Shown: in pieces, positions 11,603 to 23,370 of the stretch
Layout of the letters: every line of letters starts with the position of its first letter
How positions within the stretch are numbered: the first letter of the stretch is position 1
Source: Ancistrus triradiatus
Taxonomy: Eukaryota > Chordata > Actinopteri > Siluriformes > Loricariidae
Reading direction: 5' to 3'
Assembly: GCA_025084515.1 (NCBI GenBank)
Contig: JAJAGP010002013.1
Location: 62,001 to 126,000 of the forward strand
DNA length: 64,000 nt
Position numbers and translations under genes: made by a program
Notes under the pieces: model-generated
What the model was told of the DNA's origin: nothing
Databases searched by the model: none
Seen by the model: the letters and a program-made list of their open reading frames with translations, nothing else

Positions 11603-12190
11603 TCAAGGGCGGCTGGTAACCCAGCAAGGCTTCGAAAGGCGAAAGGCCCGTGGCGGAACTGGGCAGTGTATTGTGGGCATATTCAGCCAGATGTTGGCTC
11701 CACTTGGTTGGATTCTGAGCGGACAGGCAGCGCAGAGTGGCCTCGACTTCCTGATTTGCTCGCTCGGCCTGCCCATTGGACTCGGGGTGGAATCTTGAGG
11801 TAAGACTGACAGTGGCTCCAATGACTAGACAGAAGGCCCGCCATACCTGAGACGTAAATTGGGGGTTCCCTGGTCAGAGACAATTTCCAAAGGGATCCTG
11901 TGAACACATGGTCAAATAAAACCTTAGCAGTTACCATGGCTGTGTGGAGCTTGGGCACGGGAATGAGCCGGATGGCCTTAGAGAAACGGTCTATTACCAT
12001 CAGAATGACTGTGTTACCATCGGACTCAGAGAGCCCCGTGATGAAGTCCTGGACTATATGAGAGCAAAGGCGGCCCAGGGCCTTACTGCAGGCACATGTA
12101 GAGCAGGCGGCCACAAACTGTCATAAATCCGTCTCCATCCCAGGCCACCAGAAGTATATCTTCACAAGGGCGAATGTACAATGATTCTCA
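11603..12190 (-). pseudogene. Gypsy integrase pseudogene
   Basis: Integrase joins the retroelement DNA to the host chromosome. The N-terminal zinc-binding region is partly visible: GHP after KFA, then CSTC in front of the core. The catalytic core starts with VQDFITGLSESDGNTVILMVIDRFSKA, which carries the first core Asp and the second conserved D, followed by KLHTAMVTAKVLFDHVF. Downstream, in other frames, are remnants around SHWSHCQSYLK and SGRASKSGSRGHSALPVRSESNQVEP, corresponding to the 'GQTERANQ...LR' part that contains the catalytic Glu in relatives. Frameshifts at about 11850 and 11780 disrupt the protein. The region left of 11600 is the degraded C-terminal part. Confidence 0.82.
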
Positions 12191-12199
12191 GGGTGGCCA

Positions 12200-13110
12200 G
12201 CAAACTTGGATTCATGCCCCCATTGGAGCATGGTAGACCTGGCCAAAGGGGGCACGTAGAGGCGGTTGGGCGGTCCGACAGGCGCCTGGAGAAGAAGGTG
12301 CAAGGGTTGACGTTTGTTGTCCAGGTCCCTGTGCTGGGAGAGGACAGCACCCACCCCAAGGTCTGACGCATCCACCTCCACCATGAACTGTTTGTTGGTG
12401 TCCAGTTGCGCCAGGATGGGTGCAGTGGTGAACAAGCCCTTGAGTCTGGCAAAGGCCACATCAGCCTCAGGAGTCCACCGGAAGGATTGTTTGGTGGAGG
12501 TGAGTTGCGTGAGGGGGGGCCGCCACTTTGCTGTAGTCCCTGATGAACTGCCTGCAGAAATTTGCGAATCCCAAGAAACGCTGCAGTTCCTTGTGCCCCA
12601 GGGGAACAGGCTACTTCGTGACTGCCTTGATCTTAGACGGGTCCGCCTTGATGCTCCCCCTCTGAATAATGACCCCCAAAAAGGGGGACGAAGTCCGCAT
12701 GGAACTGGCACTTCTTGGCCTTGACGAACAACCGGTTCTTGAGCAGACAGGTGAGTACCATACATGTCTCATGTGTTCCTCCTCGGACTGGGAAAAAATC
12801 AAGATGTCATCTAGATATACAAATCAAAACAGTTAAGAAAATCTCTGCGTACATCATTTATTAGAGCTTGAAACACAGCGGGGGCATTGGTAAGTCCAAA
12901 AGGCATAACCTTATATTCGAAGTGGCCCAAGGGTGTGTTCAAACCCGTCTTCCACTCTTCATTGAGCTTAGTGAAGATGGTGGAGCCCTGCAGGAGGTCA
13001 AAGGCCGACGATATGAGGGGGAGCGGGTATTTGTTTCACTTGGTTATGGTTTAGGCCCCGAATGTCAATACAGGGTTTGATGAACCCATCCTTCTTTGCT
13101 ACAAAGAAAA
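12200..13110 (-). pseudogene. Gypsy reverse transcriptase-RNase H pseudogene
   Basis: The minus strand gives, in order, FVAKKDGFIKPCIDIRGLN (about 13050-13105), WKTGLNTPLGHFEYKVMPFGLTN (about 12885-12965) and FVYLDDILIFSQ. The catalytic YLDD is encoded at 12806-12817. All three are standard reverse transcriptase blocks, and both active-site Asp residues of YLDD are kept. RNase H follows at about 12250-12470 with FMVEVDASDLGVGAVLSQ, including its first catalytic Asp. Stops and frame changes lie between the blocks, for example near 12820, 12610 and 12460, so the polyprotein cannot be made. The retained motifs suggest fairly recent decay. Confidence 0.88.
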
Positions 13111-13577
13111 ACCTGGCTCCGAGGGGAGAGGAGGAGGGTCGTATGAGACCTGCTGCCATATAAGACTCCGAGATGTATTCGCTTCCCTCTCAGTATGGGA
13201 CAGACTGTAAAGGTGACTGGTAGGTAATGGGGCCCCTGGGAGAATATCTATAGAGCAGTCATACAGTAATGGGGTGGTAAACTCATGGCATGGTCCTTAT
13301 CAAAAACCTACTGAAGGTCTTGGTAGGGCCGAGGCACCCGGAAGAGGTCGATGGTTTTGGTGGGCCGATAAGTGCATGGAGATTTTCTGGAGGGTGGGAC
13401 GGCAGAACAAAGGCAGATTTGGTGGCAAGACTCGCTCCATCCCAGGATCCTTCTCCGGCTCCAGTCGATGGTGGAATTATGGAGCATGAGCCAGGGGAAC
13501 CTGACGACCAGATGGGTCTTAGGAATCTGGACCACAGTGAACGAGATCATTTCATGTTTGTTCCCTGACAAAACCAA

Positions 13578-13916
13578 TTATACAGGGAGGGTCCAGTGGG
13601 CGATCTTGGCCAGGGGCTTGCCATCCAGAGCATAGGCCCGCCTCGGGGCCTCAAGGGCTTCCAACCGGGCCCCTAGTTGAATGGAGAGTGTGCGGTCAAT
13701 GAGGTTGTCCTCTGCTCCAGAGTCAACCAAGGCCTCAAGGGCGTGAGACGAACCAGAAAGGTGCAACATGGTGGGGAGCAGGAGCGAGGAATGACATGGT
13801 GACGGAAGGCTTGAAGTAGTGCTCGTCAGAGTTCCCTGGTTCACTGGCGAGCACCCCCTTTTGAGTGAATGGGGCATGACGAGAGTCCATGATCGGAACC
13901 CCCACAATAGAAGCAC
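13578..13916 (-). pseudogene. Gypsy protease pseudogene
   Basis: This is the aspartic protease that processes the gag-pol polyprotein. The active site is readable as LVDSGAEDNLID (D-S-G, with A following), preceded by GSSHALEA. Downstream, LGARLEALEAPRRAYALDGKPLAKI corresponds to the flap-side text of gypsy proteases. It overlaps the end of gag in another frame, as is usual for these elements. The frame is open for 112 codons, but its beginning is out-of-frame gag text, so I treat it as a domain remnant within the broken pol. Confidence 0.8.
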
Positions 13917-14740
13917 ATTCCCTGTTCCCTGCAGTGAGAGTATTCCTGAGGGGTAAGCTTGGTGTGCCCCAGTTGCGTGGGCTCCGGTTCATCCAGAGGA
14001 GCCGGGGCAGGCGCCCTGGGTGAGGGATTGACAGGCGTAGTGGACCTGGTCCACGGAGACGGGGTTGCCTGGACAGGACGCTGGGCCCTTTTCTTCTGCC
14101 GTTCGTGGAAGTGCCAGTCCAGGCAAACAGCCAGTGCCACCAGAGCCTCCAAGTTGGGAGGATCATCACAGGCTACTAACTCATCCTTGAGCTGTTCGGA
14201 CAACCCAGCACGGAATGCCTTGCACAGCACAGGGTCATTCCACTGGGCGTCCACAGCCAGTAACCAGAATTCCACAGCGTAGTTAGCGACCGAACGTGAA
14301 CCCTGCCGAAGGCTGATGAGTTGGCTTGATGCCGCTTCCCCATGGCTAGGGTGGTCAAACACCTCCCTGAACCGAAGGAGGAAGTCGTCGTACGAGACCT
14401 CCTCAAAACAACACCTGATTGCAGGAGCCCCACGAGGTACCCGACCTTCGTGGCATCGGTGGCAAATGTCGCGGGCTGAACATAAAGACCACGTCATACT
14501 GCAGGAGGAAATGCTGGCACCTGTCAAGTTCCACACTGCACAGCACAACACATGAGCACGCCGCCATCGCAAAATAAAACAAAATGCATGTGGAGCAGAT
14601 GAAGGAATGTAATCAAAGAGTAGCGAGAGTGAGTGGGAAAGAAACAGAAACCAAAATAAACAGATTGAAAAAACAACGAGGCGTGGCGGGGCATGCCCCT
14701 GACAATAGATGGCTATGAGATTATAGAAAATGTAAGGCAC
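13841..14740 (-). pseudogene. Gypsy gag pseudogene with zinc knuckle
   Basis: Gag forms the intracellular particle that packages the element RNA. A 299-codon frame is open, but its first ~85 residues (hydrophobic, Phe/Leu/Ser rich) look like translated leader rather than gag. True gag text starts near FEEVSYDDFLLRFREVFDHP and continues with SRSVANYAVEFWLLA and FRAGLSEQLKDELVA. A CCHC zinc knuckle, CFYCGGSDHGLSSCP (C-x2-C-x4-H-x4-C), follows near the C-terminus. A Pro-rich linker precedes the knuckle. The N-terminal part of gag is shifted to other frames. Confidence 0.85.
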
Positions 14741-15564
14741 AAAAACTGTGATATTGGAGGATCCCTTTTACACAGTTCTCACCTCCTTGCCTGTTACAAC
14801 AGTAACTGATGTTGTAACATTGTAGCTTACAGCAGCTCTGCTTCCATTATCAATTTCTTGTAAAAGAACTAAGGATGGAGGTCTAGCAGAAATAAGACTA
14901 AGGTACAATAAAATGAAATTTGTATTTCCTTTCATCAGCAGTTTTAAGAAATATCTTATCTTGAATGAGTAGTGTATAAAGGTTAAGTCACTGTGTGTTA
15001 CATATCATCTCAGTTTTAGAGTAAACTGTTTTTTTTTATCTTGTTGGATTATATAGGAAATGTTTTAGTTTTAGAACAGTTGTATTTACAAGTGACGTTT
15101 CACTGCTTCACATCAGTTTTCCAACTTTATGAATTCTTGTAATTTTAGTCAAGGACATACACAGCAGTAGCTATGTCAGATTTTTTTCTTGGGATAGTTC
15201 CTGAGCCAGGACTAGTGCAATATGTGGACACAAGGTGAACAGACATGAATGAGAGAGTATGCTTTACCTGTGCCTGTCCACAAAGTGTTTCAAGAGGCAA
15301 TTTCCATTTATTTCTGCATGGCTTCCCTTCCAGTAGAGTCACCATGGTGTCTAAGTTGCTGGCAGGAGTTCTCACTCACACGCATGCCACTGGGTGAGAT
15401 TAATGAGCAAACAGATCTATCTGTCATTTGCAAAGCAAACACATATGTATACACTTTTAAATGCATATATACATTAAGAATTTCTCAGTCTCTTTATTAG
15501 AGTTCAAACAGTGGCAAATATTTAATTTGATCTCCCCTTACACTTGAGCAACAACAGAATCTGA
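14741..15564. other. Unannotated stretch
   Basis: No gene seen. A short inverted repeat (GTTACAACA at 14793-14801 against TGTTGTAAC at 14810-14818) is the only structure noted. Confidence 0.4.
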
Positions 15565-15740
15565 CAGCTTTACTGGGATACCAAGTTGACCCTTCTAGAG
15601 TTCAAAGAAGGTAGATTAGGAATGGTCTTTTTGGAAGGGTAGCAGCCAAGAAACCACTTCTTCAAAAGGGGAACAGAGCTAAAATATGGACGAATCCAAG
15701 TTTGAAGTTTTTGGTTCCAGCCGTCAACAATATATGTGGT
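15565..15740 (+). pseudogene. Tc1-like transposase fragment (middle part)
   Basis: The frame reads GLFGRVAAKKPLLQKGNRAK and then, after a small indel, DESKFEVFGSS-like text (seen as NPSLKFLVPAVN in the shifted frame). This is the segment between the DNA-binding domain and the first catalytic Asp of Tc1 transposases. No terminal repeats lie nearby and both ends are lost. It belongs to a family different from A-E by its wording. Confidence 0.7.
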
Positions 15741-17792
15741 CATTATACCATTGCTAAAACATATGTATATATATATATAGTTTATTTAATATTAGGTCAG
15801 TGCACGAAATGCAAGTACACGTTGTTATTAAAAATCAAGACAGAACTTGAAAACTTGAAAATGCCTTTGAAATGTTTGATGGTGTGCATCATTGAAGATG
15901 ACAAAATTTTAAAATTGTTTTGAAATGTGTGTTTAATATGCATGATCTGGACTTTTCAAGGTGGGCACAGACAGGGGAATCTATCATTGCCTTTAAAAAT
16001 GCAGTACTGGTGTTCGGAGACAAATATTTATTATGGCTTGCTGTTACCACACAACACAGCAGCGATACCAAGGGTGCATGTCACATGCTGAAAATATGCA
16101 AATGTAAATGCTATTTATTAGTAGCATAAAGGAGATCCATGTATTTTTACAGATACTATCAATGGGGTGTCATTCTTGTCATTCTGCTTTGAAAGTTTGA
16201 CCATTTCGATCTTTTTCAAAATATAACCCCATATGTGGATATATCTACACACGTCTCATTGTGTTTTCTTGTCCATTTCACTTTTTGGACTTTACTGCAT
16301 GGCTTTCTGACATGAAAACACAAAATCACTGGGTCAATAAGTTCCATATCATGCATCAAACTTTTAGTCGTGGAAGCAAAAGAGTGAAATGAGGTATGTG
16401 TTTTGCAGGACGTGCCGCAGCCAGCAGACCTAGTTCACTTCAGCTGAAGACTGTCACATTGCTTCTGTGTTTGTAGAGGAAGCTAGTGCAGAAAGAATGG
16501 AGCAGGAGCTAGTGTGTGTGGGAGGGAGTCAGCCATTATCGTGAGCCTGTCAAGTCCAAATGAGAAATTCCAGCCTCCTGGAGAGTCTGTGCAGGTAAGT
16601 GGAAATGTTTTCTGCTTCATCTCATGTATGAGGTGTTGCTGCTTTTCTTTAGTTTTGGAATAGGAAACTAAAACTCTAGTTGACTGACCTTCAGAGATGA
16701 AATGCAATGCATTTCACTTTTTCTTCTAAAACTGATTAGATGGAGAAATATTCTGGAGCAAAATTTAGATATTCTGTGATGAAACACAATCAATGTAGTT
16801 ACTTTATGTAATGTACTTCTTTTTTTGTGTGTACTGTATATTTAATGTAGTTATATTACAGTACAACAATATAGAGTGAGGCATTAATATATAATAAAAT
16901 GTCAATGGCTAATAGGATATAAAATAGATTATTTAAGAGCAGATATGACCTTTCTGACTGCTCACGCTGCTGTATTAATACCTCTCATATATTAACCATG
17001 CCACAACCCTCACTAGGAAAATTTTAAGGAAAGCGAAGTGAAGATATATAAACTTAAATGGAAAATCATGTGCTGAAGATCCAATCATAAAATTCCCTAA
17101 ATCTAAAAGAACTGGAAAATATGCATGTAAATACATATAATTTTTTGCTTCTGGATTATCTCTTGCCCATCTTAAAGTACTCACATGATCACAAGTTATA
17201 GTGGTGATTACTTGCTTGAACAGCCCCTTTAATGACTCCAGCTCACATGTTTTAGAGTGTGTATAAAATGTGACATATAGCTTTGCCAATATACTGATCA
17301 TTACCCTGCTCTGTTCATTGCTGTCTAAAATACATGTTCTCTGTCTACCTTCAAACTTGCTTAGCCTGATGAAAGTAATTAACATCTTCCCACAAACAAA
17401 AATGACTTTGTATCATATATCATCCAGCTGAAGGAGATATAAACAGGTTATTTAATGTGTCCAGCACAGACCTTAATTTTACTCTAAAGGTTAAAAGGTT
17501 TTCTAGAGAGAAATGACCAGAATAGTTTCATATATTTAGTTACTTTTTATTTTTGAATGAGTTTATGGAACTGAGTTGAGTGACTGAAAAATTCATCAAG
17601 TGTTCTTACATTAGGCAATTTTTCCTTTTTCACCACCAGGGAAGTTACATAAAAAGCCAAGTTATGCTCCAGGCCATCAGTGAAATTAAGACAGTATGAT
17701 ATACAGTACACATATATTTGAGACTCTTTCCTGTAGAAAGTAACTATTAACGAGCAGTGTTGACTTATGTAATTAATGACTTCACTAAATAT
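15741..17792. other. Mostly unique non-coding DNA
   Basis: No gene recognised. The part at 16250-16720 is of more balanced composition and contains a candidate exon (next entry). The remainder is AT-rich. Confidence 0.4.
16477..16594 (+). other. Candidate 118-nt exon (possibly 5' untranslated)
   Basis: The block is preceded by a pyrimidine-rich stretch ending TGTTTGTAG and followed by the full consensus donor CAG|GTAAGT at 16592-16600. All three forward frames contain stops. One frame starts with AGAATGG and runs 15 codons, so the block could only be a non-coding or leader exon. Chance occurrence is possible. No neighbouring exon was found in the window. Confidence 0.2.
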
Positions 17793-18990
17793 ATAACTCT
17801 AAATCAGAATGTTAGGACGGTATGGAAAATGCATATAACAAACCAAACCAAAAAAAACAAACAAAAAACAACACACAACCCCCAAACAAACAAAAAAAAC
17901 CCCACAAACAACAAAAAAGCAGCGTGTCTTGTATTTACTTGTTTATTTCATTACAGACAGTACGAACCGAAGATATTTCATATTTTGTCTAGTCAACTTC
18001 ATTTCATTTGTTAAAATCCATCCATTCTTGCTTTTAAGGCCTGCAACACATTCCAGAACAAGTTGGGATAGGTGCAATGAGCCAGTGAGGTACAAAATAA
18101 GTAATGACGAGTGTTCAAACAGGTGATGTTAACAGGTGATTGTAATCATGATTTGGTACAAAAGCAACATCCACAAAAGGCTAAGTCTTTGAGGAACAAA
18201 GATGGGCAAATGATCTCCGGTTTGTCAACAATTGCACAAGAAAATTATTGAAATGTTTAAAAACAATCTTTCTCAAAGAAAGAGTGAAAGGGTTTTGTAT
18301 ATTTACAGTGCATAATAACATTAAGCGGTTCAATGAATCTGAAGGAATTTCAGTGTATAAAACGCAAGAGCCTAAACGGAACATCCATGATCTTCAATTT
18401 TTTTTTAAATAAATGGACGCTGTGTGCTCTAGACCAAAGACAACAAAAGACCATCCTGACTCTAAGCAGCAACAAGTCCAAAACCAGGTTCTGTCATGGT
18501 ATGGAGTTGTTTATTCTTCTGTGATGGCAGCATTAATGCATAAATGTACGTTGAGAGTAACATAAGCTGCCTTTAAGATGACATCTTTTCTGGAGACATC
18601 CATGTATCTTTCAACAAGACAGGGTAAAACCACATGCTGTACCCATTACAAAGGCATGGCTGTGGAACAAGAGGGTACGGGCATTGGACTAACCTGTCTG
18701 CAGTCCTGACCTGTCCCCAACAGACAATGTGTGGAGAATTCTGAAATTAAAAATGCGACAACAATGACCCCATACTATTAAGACATGTTTGCAGGAAGAA
18801 TGGGACAAAATAACATCTGAAACACTAAATTGCTTGGTATCCTTTTGTGGCAAAATGTTTTCTTTTAATTGCTGTGAGATGGAATGGCAACATTTCAAAG
18901 CTGGAAATGTTTCACCATCCCAACTTTTTTTTTTTAGAATGTGTTGCAAACCTGACATGCAGGAATGGACGTCTATTAACAAATGATAGA
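17793..18990 (+). mobile_element. IS630/Tc1-type transposon, family G (copy 1), decayed
   Basis: The left end matches the fish family whose terminus reads 'accccaaatcagaaaaagttgggacag', here degraded to CTAAATCAGAATGTTAGGACGG. The subterminal text 'ttcatattttgtctagtcaacttcatt' recurs in other G copies at 50709 and 41680. The central part holds a frame-broken transposase: LCALDQ after the lost first block, and a C-terminal region around 'cagtcctgacctgtccccaacagacaatgtgtgg', the remains of the PIEN-type catalytic Glu block. The right end is cut at 18990 by a family C element. An A/C-rich run at 17838-17922 lies inside the left arm. Confidence 0.8.
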
Positions 18991-18992
18991 TA

Positions 18993-19985
18993 CAATGGGG
19001 CAAAAAAGTATTTAGTCAGCCACTGATTGTGCAAGTCTTCTTAGAAAGATGAGAGAGGTCTGTAATTTTCATCATAGGTACACTTCAACTATGAGAGACA
19101 AAATGAGAAAAAAAATCCAGGAAATCACACTGTAGGATTTTTAAACAATTTAAATGTAAATCATGGTGGAAAATAAGTATTTGGTCACCCACAAACAAGC
19201 AAGGCTTTTGGCTCTTACAGACCTGTAACTTCTTCTTTAAGAAGCTCTTCTGTCCTCCACTCGTTAACTGTATTAATGGCAGCTGTTTGACCTCGTTATC
19301 TCTATAAAAGACACCTGTCCACAGCCTCAAACAGTCAGACTCCAAACTCAACCAGGGCCAAGACCAAAGAGCTGTTGAAGGACACCAGGAAGAAACTTGT
19401 AGACCTGCACCAGGCTGAGAAGAGTGAATCTACAATAGGCAAGCAGGTTGGTGTGAATAAATCAACTGTGCGAGCAATTGTAAGAAAATGGAAGACATAC
19501 AAGACCATTGATAATCTCCCTCGATCTGGGGCCCCACGCAAGATCTCATCCCATGGGGTCAAAATGATCATGAGAACGGTGAGCAAAAATCCCAGAACTA
19601 CACGGAGGAACCTGATGAATGACCTGCATAGAGCTGGGACCAAAGTAACAAAGGCTACCATTGGTAGTACACGACGCTGAGAGGGACACAGATCCTGCAG
19701 TGCCAAGCATGTCCCCCTGCTTAAGCCAGTACATGTCCAGGCCCGTCTGAAGTTTGCCAGAGAGCATATGGATGATCCAAAAGAGGATTGGGGGAATATC
19801 ATGTGGTCTGATGAAACCAAAATAGAAAACTCAACTGGAGGAAGAAGAATGCTGAGTTGAGAATGCCAAGAACACCATACCTACTGTGAAGCATGGGGGT
19901 GGAAATATCATGCTTTGGGGCTTTTCTGCAAAGGGGACAGGACGACTGATCCGTGTTAAGGGAAGAATGAACGGGGCCATGTATG
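18993..19985 (+). mobile_element. Tc1-like transposon, family C (copy 1), 3' truncated
   Basis: The element begins after TA (18991-18992) with CAATGGGGCAAAAAAGTA and runs through the standard family C left arm into the transposase. It stops at 'ggggccatgtat', about two-thirds through the gene, where it joins unrelated DNA. It sits in the right arm of a family G element, so C is younger than G here. No right terminal repeat is left. Confidence 0.88.
19354..19985 (+). pseudogene. Tc1 transposase pseudogene (family C, copy 1)
   Basis: The paired-like DNA-binding domain is well preserved: GKQVGVNKSTVRAIVRKWK, then TIDNLPRSGAPRKIS, then TVSKNPRTTRRNLMNDL. The expected start codon is AGG (19354-19356) where copy 3 has ATG in the same context, ACC-ATG-GCC. 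Translation initiation is therefore lost. A small deletion at about 19665 breaks the frame (TKATIGST*). The first catalytic Asp remains near 19810 in 'tggtctgatgaaaccaaaatagaa', after which about 20 bases are missing. The second and third catalytic residues are absent because of the 3' truncation. Confidence 0.88.
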
Positions 19986-20786
19986 AACACAAATAAGCCA
20001 TTTGAAGACGGATATTAAACAACTAGTTGTCAACAAACGTGGCATGACAAGTGAAGTCAATCAAAGACTGACAAAAAACATTTTAAGATAAACACAGAAA
20101 CAAAACACAGTTGATGCAAATTTTGTCATAGGATGTTTTTTGTAATGGATAATGTATCACCAGCTGTAATTGCTGTAATGACTCTGGATCATAGTGAAAG
20201 ATAAATTTTCTTCCATTTGATTAGATGTAAACCAGTTGTTATTAATCAGTGGACATGCACATTTTATATGTGCTTTGTTGAGCTGAAGCAGAGAGATAAC
20301 TCTCAAATTTATACTCAATGACATTTGAGACCTGTTGTCAAGATTGGCTTGCAGTAATGAAATCATAGTTCTCATCTGCACTCAATGTCCCATTATGTCA
20401 GAATATGTTAAGACAGATTAGAGTCCATGCAATGAATTGCACCATAACATTCCACCCTCATTCTCACTTCTTCGTGGCTGCCATGTAGCATTTGAGGAAG
20501 GCAGAGACAGGGAATGAGAAAAAGAGGTAGAAAAGCAAGACTGAGGAGGCCATTATGGAGCAGAGCGTGTATCCTCATGAGCAGGCAACAGCGTTGAGAT
20601 GGCCTAAATGAGGGAGCCACCATAGCCATTCCTAGAGCCTCATTACCTTAATAGGGAGCCATCCGTCCTCTCAAGGTTTTCTGAAAATGTCTTTTGACAC
20701 AATTGCCTTCCCTTTGCCACCCCTCCTCAGATGTGGGATGAAGGGAGGAAAAGAAGAAGACGTGAGAGCAGGTGCAAGAGGGTGAA

Positions 20787-20817
<31 letters not shown>

Positions 20818-21766
20818 TCCACATATCACATGAGGGGAAATGAGAAACAATTGGTAGCTGAGTGGTGAATTGTGAATTGCTGGGGAAAATTTGTGCATTT
20901 GGGACAGTAATAAGGCTTTGGGTATCACTGGAATCAGCTGTCAGAGTCTATGAGGTTCTCTCAGGGTACCGTATCCTTGGCCAAAAAGACTCATACTCAC
21001 TCAGGATTTCACTTAAAGGCCAGGTGCTAGAGAAGCAAACCTAGTTGGGGCTCGATTTGTAGTTAAGAGCATTTGTGCTCTCTGACCGTGTGTTGAATCA
21101 GCTTGGACCACTTTCAATACCATATATATTACATTCTACATTTAAAACATTTAGTAGGCGCCCGTAGCCAGATCAACCCAGTTGCTTTATGTATTTTCAT
21201 CTAGGTCATGTTTTCTTACTGTTACCATTTGCATCTCACTTGAGATGTGTACAAACATGCATGGGCTTGACATTTTTGTCAGACAGTCATGTTATAAATA
21301 CAGTTTTGCAAAGACTGAAACAATTGAAGTGATTTGAATGTAGGAAAGAAGGTCATCTTGTCTTTCCACAGAAGAGCAATGGAGCTACCCTGGGTACTAC
21401 CACCAGCAGTATGACAAATGCTGTATGAAAGCAGAACAAATACAGGCACAGTTGAAAGAAAGAAAAAAATTATAAACTAGGAATGCAGTAATACTGAACC
21501 GCTGAGGTAAAATGGTAAAATTGCTCTTGAGATAGCTAAATCAATTTGGGTGATGAGGAGAAAATACTAAATGATACATATGTGTTGATGTTTAAAATAC
21601 CTGTTACAAAGAGAAAAAAGAGCCAAGACAGCCATGATGAGATTCGTGGCACAAAAAACTGCTGCAGCTGATACTGAAACTGAATTGTCAGACAAAAACT
21701 TCTCCTCGATCTCAAAGTCCTGTATTATTAGGAATACCTAACACCTATGCATATATGATATATAAT
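19986..21766. other. Non-coding stretch, part possibly conserved
   Basis: No gene recognised. The part at about 20440-20700 is unique and of balanced composition. It ends in a pyrimidine-rich run, CCTTCCCTTTGCCACCCCTCCTCAG, that would make a good splice acceptor, although no convincing exon follows. Confidence 0.35.
20786..20818 (+). repeat. (GA)n microsatellite
   Basis: Short GA run of about 13 units. Confidence 0.9.
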
Positions 21767-21842
21767 GTATCATCAGCAAAGCAAATAATGATATAGATAT
21801 GTATATATAATGCATACAATATTATGTGTATATATACATATA

Positions 21843-23314
21843 CAGTGCCTTGAAAAAGTATTCGGCCCCCTTGAATTTTTCAAACTTTTGCCACATTTCA
21901 GGCTTTCAAACAAAGATCTGAAAATGTAATTTTTTTGTTAAAAATCAACAACAAGTGGGACACAATCATGAAGTGGAACGAAATTTATTGGATATTTTAA
22001 ACTTTTTTTAGAAATAAAAAACTGAAAAGTGGGGCGTGCAAAATTATTCGTCCCCTTTACTTTCAGTGCAGCAAACTCACTCTAGAAGTTCAGTGAGGAT
22101 CTCTGAATGATCCGATGTTGACCTAAATGACTGATGATGATAACTAGAATCCACCTGTGTGTAATCAAGTCTTTGTATAAATGCACATGCTCCGTGATAG
22201 ACTCAGAGTTCTGTTTAAAGCGCAGAGAGCATCATGAAGACCAAGGAACACACCAGGCAGGTCTGAGATACTGTTGTGGAGAAGTTTAAAGCTGGATTTG
22301 GATACAGAAAGATTTCCCAAGCCTTAAACATCTCAAGGAGCACTGTGCAAGCGAACATTATGAACTGGAAGGGGTGTCAGACTACTGCAAATCTACCAAG
22401 ACCCGGCCGTCCCTCTAAACTTTCAGCTCAAACAAGGAGAAGAAACTGATCAGAGATTTGCAGCCAAGAGGCCCATGAACACTCTGGATGAACTGCAGAG
22501 ATCTAGCAGCATAGGACAGCATCAGTCGTACACTGCACAATCTGGCCTTTATGGAAGAGTGGCAAGAAGAAAGCCATTTCTCAAAGATATCCATAAAAAG
22601 TTTGCCACAAAGCCACCTGGGAGACACACCAAACATGTGGAAGAAGGTGCTCTGGTCAGACGAACTTTTTGGCCACAATGCAAAACGTTATGTTTGGCAT
22701 AAAAGCAACAGAGCTCATCACCCTGAAAACATACCTTCCCCACTGTCAAACATGGTGGTGGCAGCATCGTGGTTTGGGCCTGCTTTTTTTCAGCAGGGGA
22801 CAGGGAAAGATGGTTACAATTGATTGGGAAGATGGATGGAGCCAAATACAGGACCATTCTGAAAGAAAACCTGTTGGAGTCTGCAAAAGACCTGAGACTG
22901 GGACGGGAGATTTTTATCTTCCAACAAGACAATGACCCAAATATAAAGCAAAATCTACAATGGAATGGTTCACAAATAAACGTATCCAGGTGGGTAGAAT
23001 GGCCAAGTCAAAGTCCAGACCTGAATCCAATCGAGAATCTGTGGGAAAGAGCTGAAAACTACTGTTCACAAACGCTCTCCATACAACCTCACTGAGCTTG
23101 AGCTGTTTTGCAAGGAAGAATGGGCAAACATTTCAGTCTCTCGATGTGCAAACCTGATAGAGACATACCCAAGCGACTTGCAGCTGTAATCGCAAAAAAG
23201 CAATAGATGGCGCTACAAAGTATTAATGCAAGGGGGCCGAATAATTTTGCACACCCCACTTTTCAGTTTTTTATTTCTAAAAAAAAGTTTAAAATATCCA
23301 ATATATTTCGTATT

Positions 23315-23315
<1 letters not shown>
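21843..23315 (+). mobile_element. Tc1-like transposon, family E, right end truncated
   Basis: The left end starts after TA (21841-21842) with CAGTGCCTTGAAAAAGTATT followed by CGGCCCCCTTGAA, a widespread teleost Tc1 terminus. The right arm is present in inverted form ('caagggggccgaataattttgcac' at about 23230) but ends at an (AT)n run near 23315, about 120 bp before the expected terminus. The element carries a broken transposase. It is followed by simple repeats and then directly by family D. Confidence 0.9.
22234..23206 (+). pseudogene. Tc1 transposase pseudogene (family E)
   Basis: The start is the ATG at 22234 (MKTKEHTRQV then a stop). The DNA-binding region reads FKAGFGYRKISQALNISRSTVQANIMNWK and LPRPGRPSKLS. 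The catalytic part has the first Asp in LWSDELFGHNAKRYVW (about 22650), the second in FIFQQDNDPN and the Glu in SPDLNPIENLWERAEN (both within 22769-23095). All three catalytic acids survive, but in at least three different frames. Several stops in the N-terminal half, for example after RRRN and EHSG, complete the inactivation. The terminal stop TAG at 23204-23206 follows AAVIAKKQ. Confidence 0.88.

Positions 23316-23370
<55 letters not shown>

Larger units (their letters stand above)
11300..14740 (-). mobile_element. Ty3/gypsy LTR retrotransposon body, LTRs not found
   Basis: The minus strand holds, in the canonical Ty3/gypsy order, gag with a zinc knuckle, aspartic protease, reverse transcriptase, RNase H and integrase. 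Integrase after RNase H separates gypsy from copia. I find no pair of direct terminal repeats at either end, and the integrase C-terminal chromodomain seen in relatives is not evident. The copy therefore appears truncated on both sides. GC content is clearly higher than in the flanks. All domains are frame-broken. Gag text similar to this copy recurs at 61400-61802 and 63864-64000, so one family seems to have been active several times. Confidence 0.9.

Noticed and set aside
11366..11803. 145-codon plus-strand frame
   Set aside because: Shadow of the minus-strand gypsy integrase region; GC-rich coding DNA gives long antisense frames.
12314..12724. 136-codon plus-strand frame
   Set aside because: Antisense shadow of the gypsy RT/RNase H.
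10777..14800. LTRs for the 11.3-14.7 kb gypsy body
   Set aside because: I looked for direct repeats and for TGTTA...TAACA ends on both sides and found none convincing.
19335..19820. 161-codon minus-strand frame
   Set aside because: Antisense of the family C transposase; recurs at the same place in other copies.
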